Shown: piece by piece, positions 6,736 to 14,604 of the stretch | Layout: each line of letters begins with the position of its first letter | Numbering within the stretch: position 1 is the first letter of the stretch | Source: JAJDIA01 sp031555145 | GTDB lineage: Bacteria > Bacteroidota > Bacteroidia > Bacteroidales > Tannerellaceae | DNA: 16,355 nucleotides | Reading direction: 5' to 3' | Assembly (NCBI GenBank): GCA_031555145.1 | Contig: JAVBUR010000099.1 | Location: 1-16,355, forward strand | Notes under the pieces: generated by a model | Databases searched by the model: none | What the model saw: the letters and a program-made list of their open reading frames with translations, nothing else | What the model was told of the DNA's origin: nothing | Program-made: the position numbers and the translations under genes

Positions 6736-8112
6736 TCACTTACTCGCTAACAAATCTCTGACAGGACGTACCAGCCGGTCGATATCTCCAGCGCCGGCCA
6801 TCAACACAACGTCATAGGTTCCCGTCTGCATTCGCTCGATCAGTTCGTCTTTCCGGCAAAGCGTCTTGTCGGGGATCGTTACAGCGTCGAATAGCAAACG
6901 AGACGTCACACCGGGGATCGGGTCTTCGCGAGCAGGATAGATGTCCAGCAGGATCAACTCATCCAATAAAGACAGACTAGCAGCAAAGTCGGCCGCAAAA
7001 TCTTTTGTCCGCGAATACAAGTGTGGTTGGAAGATACCTGTGACCTTACGCCCTGCATACAGTTCTTTTACGGAGAGGATACTGGCTTTCAATTCGGCCG
7101 GATGATGGGCATAGTCGTCAATCAGCACCACACGGTCGGTCTTCAGTTGAAAGTCAAACCGCCGGCGCGGACCGGCAAAACCGGCCATTGCCGCTTTCAT
7201 TTCTGCCGGAGTAACCCCATTCAGCCAGGCGACAGCCATAGCTGCCACGCCATTCTCTATATTAACGCTCACCGGAACGCCCAAAATCACATCTTTCACC
7301 CGGATATCCGGTCCTACAAAATCAAACCGGATCTCACCTCCGCCTATGCGGATATCTTCGGCATGAAAGTCGCCACCATCCGCCGCCGAATATGTATATA
7401 ATTTCACACCAGTCTGCAAACGGGGAGTGATATCGATACCTTTTCGCATAACCAGACAACCGTCGGGACGGATCAGAGACGTAAACTTCTCAAAACTTTC
7501 CCGGTAGGCTTCCGCCGTACCATAGATATCCAGATGATCGGGATCGGCCGAAGTAATAATGGCCATATAGGGATTGAGCCAATGGAAAGAGCGATCGAAT
7601 TCGTCTGCCTCGATCACCGTCAGGTCGCTAGTGGCAGAAAGCATCAGGTTACTGTTATAGTTCTTCAGAATACCACCCAGGAAGGCATTGCAATCCACAT
7701 GCGATTGTTTCAACAAATGTGCTAACATAGAAGAAGTCGTAGTCTTCCCATGCGTACCAGCTACGCATAAGCCCCGATTGCAATTCGTAATCTCGCCTAA
7801 CACACGGGCACGTTTCATCACATCGAACCCGTTGGTTTGAAACCAGACCAGTTCAGTATGTGAGGCCGGTACAGCCGGGGTATAAACGACTAACGTTGTA
7901 GCCGGATCCTGGCAATAAGCAGGGATCAACGACACATCATCCGTATAATGGATCTCCGCCCCTTCCCGATTCAATTGTTCGGTCAGGTCGGAAGATGTCT
8001 TGTCATATCCGCCCACCCGCTTCCCATTAGAAAGGAAATAGCGGATCAAGGCGCTCATACCGATACCACCGGCGCCGACAAAATAGAGGGATTGTGCTGT
8101 TGTTATATTCAT
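6736..8112 (-). CDS. murC: UDP-N-acetylmuramate--L-alanine ligase MurC
   Basis: A cytoplasmic ATP-dependent ligase that adds L-alanine to UDP-MurNAc, the first step of stem-peptide assembly. The 458 residues match the usual MurC length. The N-terminal UDP-binding domain carries YFVGAGGIGMSAL (10-22). The central ATPase has the P-loop AGTHGKTTTSSML (118-130), EADEFDRSF (168-176) and ADPDHLDIYG (189-198). The C-terminal domain has DDYAHHPAE (332-340), FQPHLYSRT (361-369) and AGAGDID (439-445), all diagnostic for MurC over MurD/E/F. The ATG overlaps the murG stop as ATGA, a coupling arrangement. Downstream, ftsQ follows directly; the D-Ala-D-Ala ligase gene commonly found at this junction in Proteobacteria is absent. 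No key residue appears missing. Confidence 0.98.
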   Translation of the reverse strand: MNITTAQSLYFVGAGGIGMSALIRYFLSNGKRVGGYDKTSSDLTEQLNREGAEIHYTDDVSLIPAYCQDPATTLVVYTPAVPASHTELVWFQTNGFDVMKRARVLGEITNCNRGLCVAGTHGKTTTSSMLAHLLKQSHVDCNAFLGGILKNYNSNLMLSATSDLTVIEADEFDRSFHWLNPYMAIITSADPDHLDIYGTAEAYRESFEKFTSLIRPDGCLVMRKGIDITPRLQTGVKLYTYSAADGGDFHAEDIRIGGGEIRFDFVGPDIRVKDVILGVPVSVNIENGVAAMAVAWLNGVTPAEMKAAMAGFAGPRRRFDFQLKTDRVVLIDDYAHHPAELKASILSVKELYAGRKVTGIFQPHLYSRTKDFAADFAASLSLLDELILLDIYPAREDPIPGVTSRLLFDAVTIPDKTLCRKDELIERMQTGTYDVVLMAGAGDIDRLVRPVRDLLASK

Positions 8113-9218
8113 GCGTTCTTTTCTATGATGGTTACAATTTCGTCGACGATACGTTCGGCGCTATTCCGCAGGGCCAGTTTTCCGATGTTATGTCTCAACA
8201 GGCGAAGGTGTGCATCGTCGGCTATCAGGGTAAGCGCCTGGTTGATCAATGTCACCAAAGCGTCTTTGTCAGCCACAATAACCGCTGCGTCCTTATGAAC
8301 AAGCGCCAGAGCGTTTTGGGTCTGATGATCTTCGGCTACATTCGGGGAAGGAACCAGTATGACCGATTTGTCCAGTAAGCAAAGTTCGGAGATGGAACTG
8401 GCTCCGGCACGCGAGATCACCAGGTCGGCGGCAGCATACGCATAATCCATTCGGGTGATAAAGTCGGAACACCAGATGGATGTCTTATCATAAGCCGTCA
8501 GACTTTCAGCAGCCGCTTTATAATAATAGCGTCCCGTTTGCCAGATCACCTGGATACCGGCCGACATCAATTGATCTAATCCGGCCTGAATACTCTGATT
8601 AATCGTACGCGCTCCCAGGCTGCCACCCACAATCAACAACGTTTTTTTCTCAGGAGACAGGCCGAAAAAGGCCAGTGCTTCTTCCCGTTTACCGGACGTC
8701 GCTTCCAGGTCTTTCCGAACAGGATTGCCTGTAACGACAATCTTTCCGGTTGGAAAGAACCGCTCCATGCCACCATATGCCACACATATCTTATGTGCTT
8801 TTTTGGCCAATAGCTTATTGGTCACTCCGGCATACGAATTCTGCTCTTGTATCAGGGTAGGTATTCCCAACGAGGCAGCCATCCACAAGGTAGGCCCGCT
8901 GGCATATCCGCCTACACCGACAGCAATATCGGGTTGAAAATCGCGGATCGTCTTTTTAGCCATCCGGATACTCTTTAACAATTGCATACACACTTTGATA
9001 TTCCGCAGGAGATGGCTGCGATCGAACCCACTGACCGGCAGTCCGACAATCGGATAACCTGCCGCAGGCACCTTTTCCATTTCCATCCGGTTCTCTGCAC
9101 CTACAAACAGGATGTCTGCATCCGGAAAACGCTGGCGGAATGTATTGGCTATCGAGATAGCAGGAAAAATATGTCCTCCTGTTCCCCCACCGCTAATAAT
9201 GATACGATATGGTTTCAT
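8109..9218 (-). CDS. murG: UDP-GlcNAc transferase MurG (lipid II synthase)
   Basis: A GT-B glycosyltransferase of 369 residues, associated with the inner face of the membrane. It transfers GlcNAc from UDP-GlcNAc to lipid I to give lipid II. Visible hallmarks are the N-terminal glycine loop SGGGTGGHIFPA (9-20), GVGGYASGP (101-109) and EQNSYAGVTNKLLA (125-138). In the C-terminal half are GGSLGARTIN (198-207), SRAGASSISE (269-278) and the donor-binding segment AEDHQTQNA (295-303). The length is about that of E. coli MurG. The gene is joined to both neighbours by 4-base ATGA overlaps: its start overlaps the ftsW stop and its stop overlaps the murC start. That is consistent with coordinated synthesis of lipid II and its polymerase partners. 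Confidence 0.98.
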   Translation of the reverse strand: MKPYRIIISGGGTGGHIFPAISIANTFRQRFPDADILFVGAENRMEMEKVPAAGYPIVGLPVSGFDRSHLLRNIKVCMQLLKSIRMAKKTIRDFQPDIAVGVGGYASGPTLWMAASLGIPTLIQEQNSYAGVTNKLLAKKAHKICVAYGGMERFFPTGKIVVTGNPVRKDLEATSGKREEALAFFGLSPEKKTLLIVGGSLGARTINQSIQAGLDQLMSAGIQVIWQTGRYYYKAAAESLTAYDKTSIWCSDFITRMDYAYAAADLVISRAGASSISELCLLDKSVILVPSPNVAEDHQTQNALALVHKDAAVIVADKDALVTLINQALTLIADDAHLRLLRHNIGKLALRNSAERIVDEIVTIIEKNA

Positions 9219-10498
9219 ACGCTTGTTCTCATTACTAATTCTTCACCTACTGTTACAATGGCAGGATTACCTTCTGCCTGCGCTGCATCTTCAGCTTCGG
9301 CCAGTCGTTCTTCCTGTATTTCCTCTTCATCTTCTTCATTACCCATACCGGCACCGAAGCGGCTTACGCTTAGTATGATACCGAAGTAGGCACAGGTAAT
9401 CAGCGTAGAAGTTCCCCCACGACTAATCAACGGAAGCGGTTGGCCGGTAACCGGAAATAAACCTACAGCTACGGCCATATTGAACAACGCCTGTACCACA
9501 ATCAACAAACTACACCCCAATACCAGGTATTTCGGGAAGAGCCTGTCGCATCGCCGGGCGATCATCCCCGCTCGTACAAGCAACATAATATAAAGCAATA
9601 GAACAAATACCCCGCCCACAATACCAAGTTCTTCTATAATAATCGCATAAATAAAGTCGGAATATGCTTGAGGAAGGAAATCACGTTCCTGCCCATGACC
9701 GGGCATTTGACCGATCACTCCTCCCCGGGAGATTGCAATCTTGGCACGATATTCCTGCAATTTATCGTCTGGGATAGATGTTATCTTCTCAATATCAATC
9801 TGCTCCGGTTGGAAGAAACGTTCCAGACGGGCTTGCCAGGTGGCGAAGCGATCGGGAAGATATTTCTTCGCCATATCTTCGGGAGTCACATACAATATTC
9901 CCAGGAACAATATCGCAGCCAGGATCAATCCACCGCCCAGTTTGACCAGTTTCCAGAAAGGTAGTTGCCCGATAAACATCAACAGAAAACAAACACCGAA
10001 CAGCATGCAAGCGGTAGAAAAGTTTTCAGGCAGGATAAGCGTACAGATACCCCCTACCCCTATCAGAATATACCGGAACATCAGATCGCCTGTCCACCGG
10101 TTTCGCTTGCTCATGATAAATGCCACAAACACGACACATGCCAACTTCCCGAACTCGGAAGGCTGAAATTGCACGCCAAATATGACCAGCCAACGATTGG
10201 CATCATTGGTGGCTTTCCCCAAAAAGGGAGTAACCAGCAACATAATGACAGCAATAGGTAATAAGGCAATAAGGGCTGAGAAAAACCGGGTCGGTATGTT
10301 GTGCAACAACAGCACGATGGTGAATCCCCCTAAGATGAAGGAGGCATGACGGACAATAGGCCCCCAGTGGTTCGCATTCGCCTTATAGGTCAGTGTGCTG
10401 GTAGCACTGAAGACTTCGACCACCGAGATCAGGCAAAGGAACATAAAAATGATCCATATCACCCGATCGCCTTTAAATAATTTACTGGCTAAATTCAT
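9215..10498 (-). CDS. ftsW: Septal peptidoglycan polymerase FtsW (SEDS family)
   Basis: A polytopic SEDS-family glycosyltransferase of 427 residues that polymerises lipid II at the septum together with a class B PBP. About ten membrane segments are predictable, the first at about 13-30. Conserved SEDS positions include NRWLVIFGVQFQPSEFGK (101-118) and the extracytoplasmic stretch SRGGVIGQMPGHG (257-269). LPQAYSDFIYAIIIEELG (275-292) contains D281, the likely counterpart of the catalytic aspartate of RodA/FtsW. PVTGQPLPLISRGGTS (349-364) is a further family signature. The position between murD and murG favours FtsW over RodA. The protein ends in an unusually acidic cytoplasmic tail from about residue 386 (GNEEDEEEIQEERLAEAED). 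The ATG is 11 bases after the murD stop; the stop overlaps the murG start as ATGA. Confidence 0.96.
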   Translation of the reverse strand: MNLASKLFKGDRVIWIIFMFLCLISVVEVFSATSTLTYKANANHWGPIVRHASFILGGFTIVLLLHNIPTRFFSALIALLPIAVIMLLVTPFLGKATNDANRWLVIFGVQFQPSEFGKLACVVFVAFIMSKRNRWTGDLMFRYILIGVGGICTLILPENFSTACMLFGVCFLLMFIGQLPFWKLVKLGGGLILAAILFLGILYVTPEDMAKKYLPDRFATWQARLERFFQPEQIDIEKITSIPDDKLQEYRAKIAISRGGVIGQMPGHGQERDFLPQAYSDFIYAIIIEELGIVGGVFVLLLYIMLLVRAGMIARRCDRLFPKYLVLGCSLLIVVQALFNMAVAVGLFPVTGQPLPLISRGGTSTLITCAYFGIILSVSRFGAGMGNEEDEEEIQEERLAEAEDAAQAEGNPAIVTVGEELVMRTSV

Positions 10499-10509
10499 GT
10501 TTCCATCAA

Positions 10510-11847
10510 TTACAGATTACGAACACAAGTCTTGAATTGCGTACCACGGTCTTCGTAGTTCTTAAACAGGTCAAAGCTGGCACAGCAGGGAGACAGAAGC
10601 ACCGTATCTCCTTTTTCAGCCAGAGCATACGCCTTACTTACCGCTTCTTCCATGGAGCCTGCATCTGCTATTTGGCCGACCTTACCGTCAAAGAATGCAT
10701 GTAGTTTACGATTGTCGACACCCAGGAAGATCAAAGCATGGACCTTGGCTGTCACCAGTTTTTCTATTTCGGAATAATCATTTCCCTTGTCAGTGCCTCC
10801 CAGGATCAACACCACCTTCGTTTTCATGCTTTCCAGGGCATACCAGCAAGAATTGACATTCGTTGCCTTCGAGTCGTTGACATAATCGACGCCCCGCACC
10901 CGGGCTACTTTTTCCAACCGGTGCTCCACACCTGTGAAATCAGCCAGTGACGCCCGTATTTCTTCATTATGTATATCTACTACCTTTGCCGCAATGGCTG
11001 ATGCCAGGGAGTTGTAGAGATTATGTGTGCCAGTCAAAGCCAATAAGTCCTGTTCCATTGTAAATGTGCCGTTTAAGGTTTCTATAATAAATTGCTTGTT
11101 TTCCGTATATCCTTTTATGCCGGGTTGATGGGTCTCGGCAAAAGGATACAGTGTAGCCTGCGGTTGCCGCCGGGCTATTTCACGCGCAATAATAGGATCA
11201 TCGTTCCAAAAGATAAACGCATCGTCCTTTGTCTGGTTTTGTATGATCCTGAATTTGGCATCCACATAGTTCCGCATTTCATACTCATACCGATCCAGAT
11301 GATCCGGAGTTATATTCAGCAGGACGGCAACGTCAGCTTTGAAATCATACATGTTATCCAGTTGGAAACTGCTGAGTTCAATCACGTAATATGCATGAGG
11401 TGTTTCGGCTACCTGGTAAGCCAGGCTGTTACCTACATTACCGGCAAGGCCTACATCCAACCCGGCTTGAGTCAAGATATGCCAGGTCAGCATTGTGGTG
11501 GTGGTCTTGCCGTTGCTTCCTGTGATACAGATCATCTTGGCATCGGTATACCGGCCGGCAAATTCAATCTCGGAGATGATCGGCGTACCCTGCGCTTTCA
11601 GTTGCCAGATGATCGGCACTTTATCCGGGATACCGGGACTTTTGATCACTTCCACAGCATTCAGGATAGCAGTTTCCGTATGTTGCCCTTCCTCCCACTC
11701 GATCTGATACTTGTTCAATACCTCTTTATACTTATCCGGGATAGCCGACAGGTCGGAAACAAAGACGTCAAATCCCTGCTTCTTCGCCAGTACGGCCGCT
11801 CCTGCGCCGCTTTCTCCGCCTCCCAATATAACGATCCGCTTCTTCAT
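10510..11847 (-). CDS. murD: UDP-MurNAc-L-alanine--D-glutamate ligase MurD
   Basis: A cytoplasmic ATP-dependent ligase that adds D-glutamate to UDP-MurNAc-L-Ala. The 445 residues are typical. The N-terminal UDP-binding fold starts RIVILGGGESGAGAAVLA (4-21). The central domain has the P-loop ITGSNGKTTTTML (108-120), ELSSFQLD (157-164) and NITPDHLDRY (178-187). The C-terminal domain has GVEHRLE (306-312), NDSKATN (324-330), GGTDKGNDY (350-358) and LSPCCASFDLFKNYEDRG (418-435), which identify MurD specifically. The ATG lies one base after the mraY stop, and the stop lies 11 bases before ftsW, so it sits inside a tightly packed run of genes. All substrate-binding motifs I can recognise are intact. 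Confidence 0.97.
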   Translation of the reverse strand: MKKRIVILGGGESGAGAAVLAKKQGFDVFVSDLSAIPDKYKEVLNKYQIEWEEGQHTETAILNAVEVIKSPGIPDKVPIIWQLKAQGTPIISEIEFAGRYTDAKMICITGSNGKTTTTMLTWHILTQAGLDVGLAGNVGNSLAYQVAETPHAYYVIELSSFQLDNMYDFKADVAVLLNITPDHLDRYEYEMRNYVDAKFRIIQNQTKDDAFIFWNDDPIIAREIARRQPQATLYPFAETHQPGIKGYTENKQFIIETLNGTFTMEQDLLALTGTHNLYNSLASAIAAKVVDIHNEEIRASLADFTGVEHRLEKVARVRGVDYVNDSKATNVNSCWYALESMKTKVVLILGGTDKGNDYSEIEKLVTAKVHALIFLGVDNRKLHAFFDGKVGQIADAGSMEEAVSKAYALAEKGDTVLLSPCCASFDLFKNYEDRGTQFKTCVRNL

Positions 11848-11848
11848 C

Positions 11849-13108
11849 CTATCGCATCTTTAATGTTACAATCGTGATCACAGCCAATATAATACCGATC
11901 AACCAGAAACGAATCACAATCTTGGATTCGGGTACCACGTTGAGTGGTTTTTGTATAAGCGCCTGAATGCCCGAGTTGCCTGCTTTCTGGAAGTGATGAT
12001 GCAAAGGCGTCATCTTGAATATACGTCGGCCTTCACCATATTTCTTTTTCGTGTATTTGAAGTAAGCGACCTGTATCATCACCGACAGGCTTTCTGCAAG
12101 AAAGATACCGCAAAGAATCGGTATCAGTAATTCTTTCCGGATAATAATCGCAAACACAGCGATAATTCCCCCAATCGTCAGACTGCCCGTATCGCCCATA
12201 AACACCTGGGCCGGGAAGGCATTATACCAAAGGAAGCCGATGGTAGCCCCGATAAACGCAGCCGCAAAGACCACCAATTCCTCCGCATGTGGAATATACA
12301 TGATATTCAGGAACGAGGCAAACTCGAAGTGCGACGACATATAGGCCAATATCCCCAACGCCACTCCGATAATGGCCGAGCTTCCCGCCGCAAGCCCATC
12401 CAGGCCGTCCGTCAGATTCGCTCCGTTGGAAACAGCCGTAACCACGAGGATCACCACCAGCACAAATACGATCCATGCCAACGGCGTTTTATACTCGCCG
12501 GCCCAGGATACCAACATTTCATAATCGAAGTTATTCCCTTTCAGGAAAGGGATTGTAGTCTTTGTGGACTTGGTGGCATCGGGATGGAAGTTGACCACTT
12601 CGATCTCTCCCGTAGTCCGTACTTCCAGATTCTCACGTATGACCACATCAGGACTCAGATATAGCACCAGGCCGACAATAAATCCCAGCCCTACTTGTCC
12701 GATGATCTTGAATCGTCCGTGCAGGCCTTCTTTATCCTTCTTAAACACCTTGATATAGTCGTCGGCAAATCCGATCAATCCCAACCAAACGGTCGTGATC
12801 AGCATCAGGATGACATAGATATTGTTCAACCTCGCACACAGCAACACAGGAATCAGAATGGCAATAATAATAATAATCCCTCCCATCGTCGGAGTACCTT
12901 TCTTGCTCATCTGGCCCTCCAGCCCCAGATTACGCACCGTCTCGCCTATCTGCAACAGTTGCAACCGGTTGATGATCCTCCGTCCGATAGTGGTAGAGAT
13001 GAACAACGACAGGATGAGCGCCAGTCCCGAACGAAAAGAAATATACTTGAACATCCCCGCACCGGGAAAATCCAATTGATCTAAATAGGTGAACAGATAA
13101 TACAGCAT
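11849..13108 (-). CDS. mraY: Phospho-MurNAc-pentapeptide transferase MraY
   Basis: An integral membrane enzyme that transfers phospho-MurNAc-pentapeptide from UDP to undecaprenyl phosphate, forming lipid I. Family motifs are clear: SKKGTPTMGG (68-77), the aspartate pair in GFADDYIK (113-120), NLTDGLDGLAAG (231-242), FMGDTGSL (303-310) and the HHHFQ histidine cluster (370-374). These are the Mg-binding and active-site segments of the MraY/WecA superfamily. About ten membrane helices are predicted. The 419 residues exceed the usual 320-360. Most of the excess is a hydrophilic insertion at about 153-210, between the membrane segments on either side of the TM4/TM5 boundary. The ATG is 11 bases after the murE stop, and the TAG stop ends one base before the murD start. 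In E. coli, murF would separate murE and mraY; here it does not. Confidence 0.97.
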   Translation of the reverse strand: MLYYLFTYLDQLDFPGAGMFKYISFRSGLALILSLFISTTIGRRIINRLQLLQIGETVRNLGLEGQMSKKGTPTMGGIIIIIAILIPVLLCARLNNIYVILMLITTVWLGLIGFADDYIKVFKKDKEGLHGRFKIIGQVGLGFIVGLVLYLSPDVVIRENLEVRTTGEIEVVNFHPDATKSTKTTIPFLKGNNFDYEMLVSWAGEYKTPLAWIVFVLVVILVVTAVSNGANLTDGLDGLAAGSSAIIGVALGILAYMSSHFEFASFLNIMYIPHAEELVVFAAAFIGATIGFLWYNAFPAQVFMGDTGSLTIGGIIAVFAIIIRKELLIPILCGIFLAESLSVMIQVAYFKYTKKKYGEGRRIFKMTPLHHHFQKAGNSGIQALIQKPLNVVPESKIVIRFWLIGIILAVITIVTLKMR

Positions 13109-13119
13109 GATACTATGGG

Positions 13120-14604
13120 TTAATGTTGGGTTGCAAAAATATCACGTAACTTCTCCCGGTCGTCAAAAGGATGCTTAACACCTTTCACTTCCTGGTAATC
13201 TTCGTGTCCTTTACCAGCCACCAGGATCACATCCCCTTTCTTTGCCAGCAGGGTTGCAGTTTTAATCGCCTGCGTACGGTCAGTAATGCAGATCGTCTTT
13301 TCCTTATCGGCAGCCGACAGGCCGGCCATCATATCCTGAATGATATCATCGGGTTCTTCAAAGCGGGGATTGTCGGAGGTCAGGATCACCTGGTCGCTGC
13401 CTTTCGCCGCTTCTTTCGCCATCAACGGACGCTTACCCTTGTCGCGGTTTCCACCGGCACCAACGACCGTAATGATACGGCCTCCGCCATCCAGTACTTC
13501 ATGGATACCATTGATCACATTGGTCAAGGCATCCGGTGTATGGGCATAATCCACAATGGCGGTATAGCCCAACGGAGAGGCGATTGTCTCAAACCGCCCG
13601 GAAACCGAACGCAGCACACTTAGCACCAGCAACACCTCATCGGGATTCTTTCCCAATGACACCGCGGCGCCATAGACAGCCAACAGGTTGTAGGCATTAA
13701 AACGTCCCACGAAGTGGGTAAATACTTCTTTATTATTGATCAGCAGTTCCGTGCCGTCGAAATGCGACTCCATGATCCGTCCCTTGAAATCGGCCAACCG
13801 CTGTAGCGAATAGGTCAGCTTCCGGGCGGCGGTATTCTGCAGCATCACCAGTCCGTTCTTGTCGTCGGCATTAGTCAACGCAAAGGCCGTAGCGGGAAGC
13901 TGGTCGAAAAAAGATTTCTTGGCTTTCAGGTAATTTTCAACCGTAAGGTGATAATCCAGGTGGTCACGGGTGAGGTTAGTGAACAAGGCGCCATCAAACG
14001 AAAGCCCACTGATCCGCTTCTGGTCGACTGCATGCGAGCTGACCTCCATAAAGGCATGGCTGCATCCCGCTTCCACCATCCGGTGCATCAGCGATTGCAA
14101 CGTAAGCGGGTCGGGCGTGGTATGGTCGGTCGGTACCGGAACATCATCTATATAATTGCAAACGGTTGAGATCAATCCTACCTTATGCCCCATCAGGCGG
14201 AACATTTCATACAGGAGAGTAGCGATCGTAGTCTTGCCATTGGTACCGGTAACTCCTACCAGGGTGAGTTTTCCCGAAGGATTACCATACCAGCAGGAAG
14301 CCAGTCGTCCCAGCGCATCCGCCGGATCCTTCACCTGTATAAATACAGGCCTTTGCGGGAAAGCGTTTAGTTCGGCTTCGGAAAGCGAAGGTAGTTCCTG
14401 GCAAACAATGGCGACCGCTCCCTGCTGCAAAGCGGCAGGAACATAGGCATGCCCATCCACTGCTGTTCCTCTGACAGCCACAAACAGCGTACCTTTCTCC
14501 ACCCGGCGTGAATCAGACTGGATACCGGTGATATCAACCTGTTCATCCCCCGTCACGACAGGGGCATCTAATCCACTTATCAATCGTTTTAGTTCCATAC
14601 TCAT
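13120..14604 (-). CDS. murE: UDP-MurNAc-tripeptide ligase MurE (probably meso-DAP-adding)
   Basis: A cytoplasmic ATP-dependent ligase of 494 residues that adds the third stem-peptide residue. Motifs in order are: DSRRVEKGTLFVAVRG (31-46) in the UDP-binding domain, P-loop VTGTNGKTT (118-126), TTPDPLTLQ (162-170), EVSSHAVDQKR (187-197), LTRDHLDYH (211-219), VDYAHTPDAL (351-360), AGKGHEDYQ (463-471) and DNPRFEEP (411-418). In the MurE family the DNPR motif marks enzymes using meso-diaminopimelate rather than lysine, so I infer a DAP-type wall. K229 in LKAKKSF is the likely carbamylated lysine. The ATG at 14604 overlaps the PBP stop as ATGA; a second ATG two codons in is an equally good start. 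The usual GCGGDRDKGKRP loop reads GAGGNRDKGKRP here. Confidence 0.96.
   Translation of the reverse strand: MSMELKRLISGLDAPVVTGDEQVDITGIQSDSRRVEKGTLFVAVRGTAVDGHAYVPAALQQGAVAIVCQELPSLSEAELNAFPQRPVFIQVKDPADALGRLASCWYGNPSGKLTLVGVTGTNGKTTIATLLYEMFRLMGHKVGLISTVCNYIDDVPVPTDHTTPDPLTLQSLMHRMVEAGCSHAFMEVSSHAVDQKRISGLSFDGALFTNLTRDHLDYHLTVENYLKAKKSFFDQLPATAFALTNADDKNGLVMLQNTAARKLTYSLQRLADFKGRIMESHFDGTELLINNKEVFTHFVGRFNAYNLLAVYGAAVSLGKNPDEVLLVLSVLRSVSGRFETIASPLGYTAIVDYAHTPDALTNVINGIHEVLDGGGRIITVVGAGGNRDKGKRPLMAKEAAKGSDQVILTSDNPRFEEPDDIIQDMMAGLSAADKEKTICITDRTQAIKTATLLAKKGDVILVAGKGHEDYQEVKGVKHPFDDREKLRDIFATQH

Noticed and set aside
11092..11877. A 261-codon plus-strand open frame opposite murD
   Set aside because: It is antisense to a fully intact murD, shows no family motif or plausible start context, and has the composition expected of an antisense shadow.
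12863..12877. Five tandem AAT triplets inside mraY, considered as a phase-variable microsatellite
   Set aside because: The triplets encode in-frame isoleucines in a membrane helix; length changes would not shift the frame, and five copies is too few to suggest switching.
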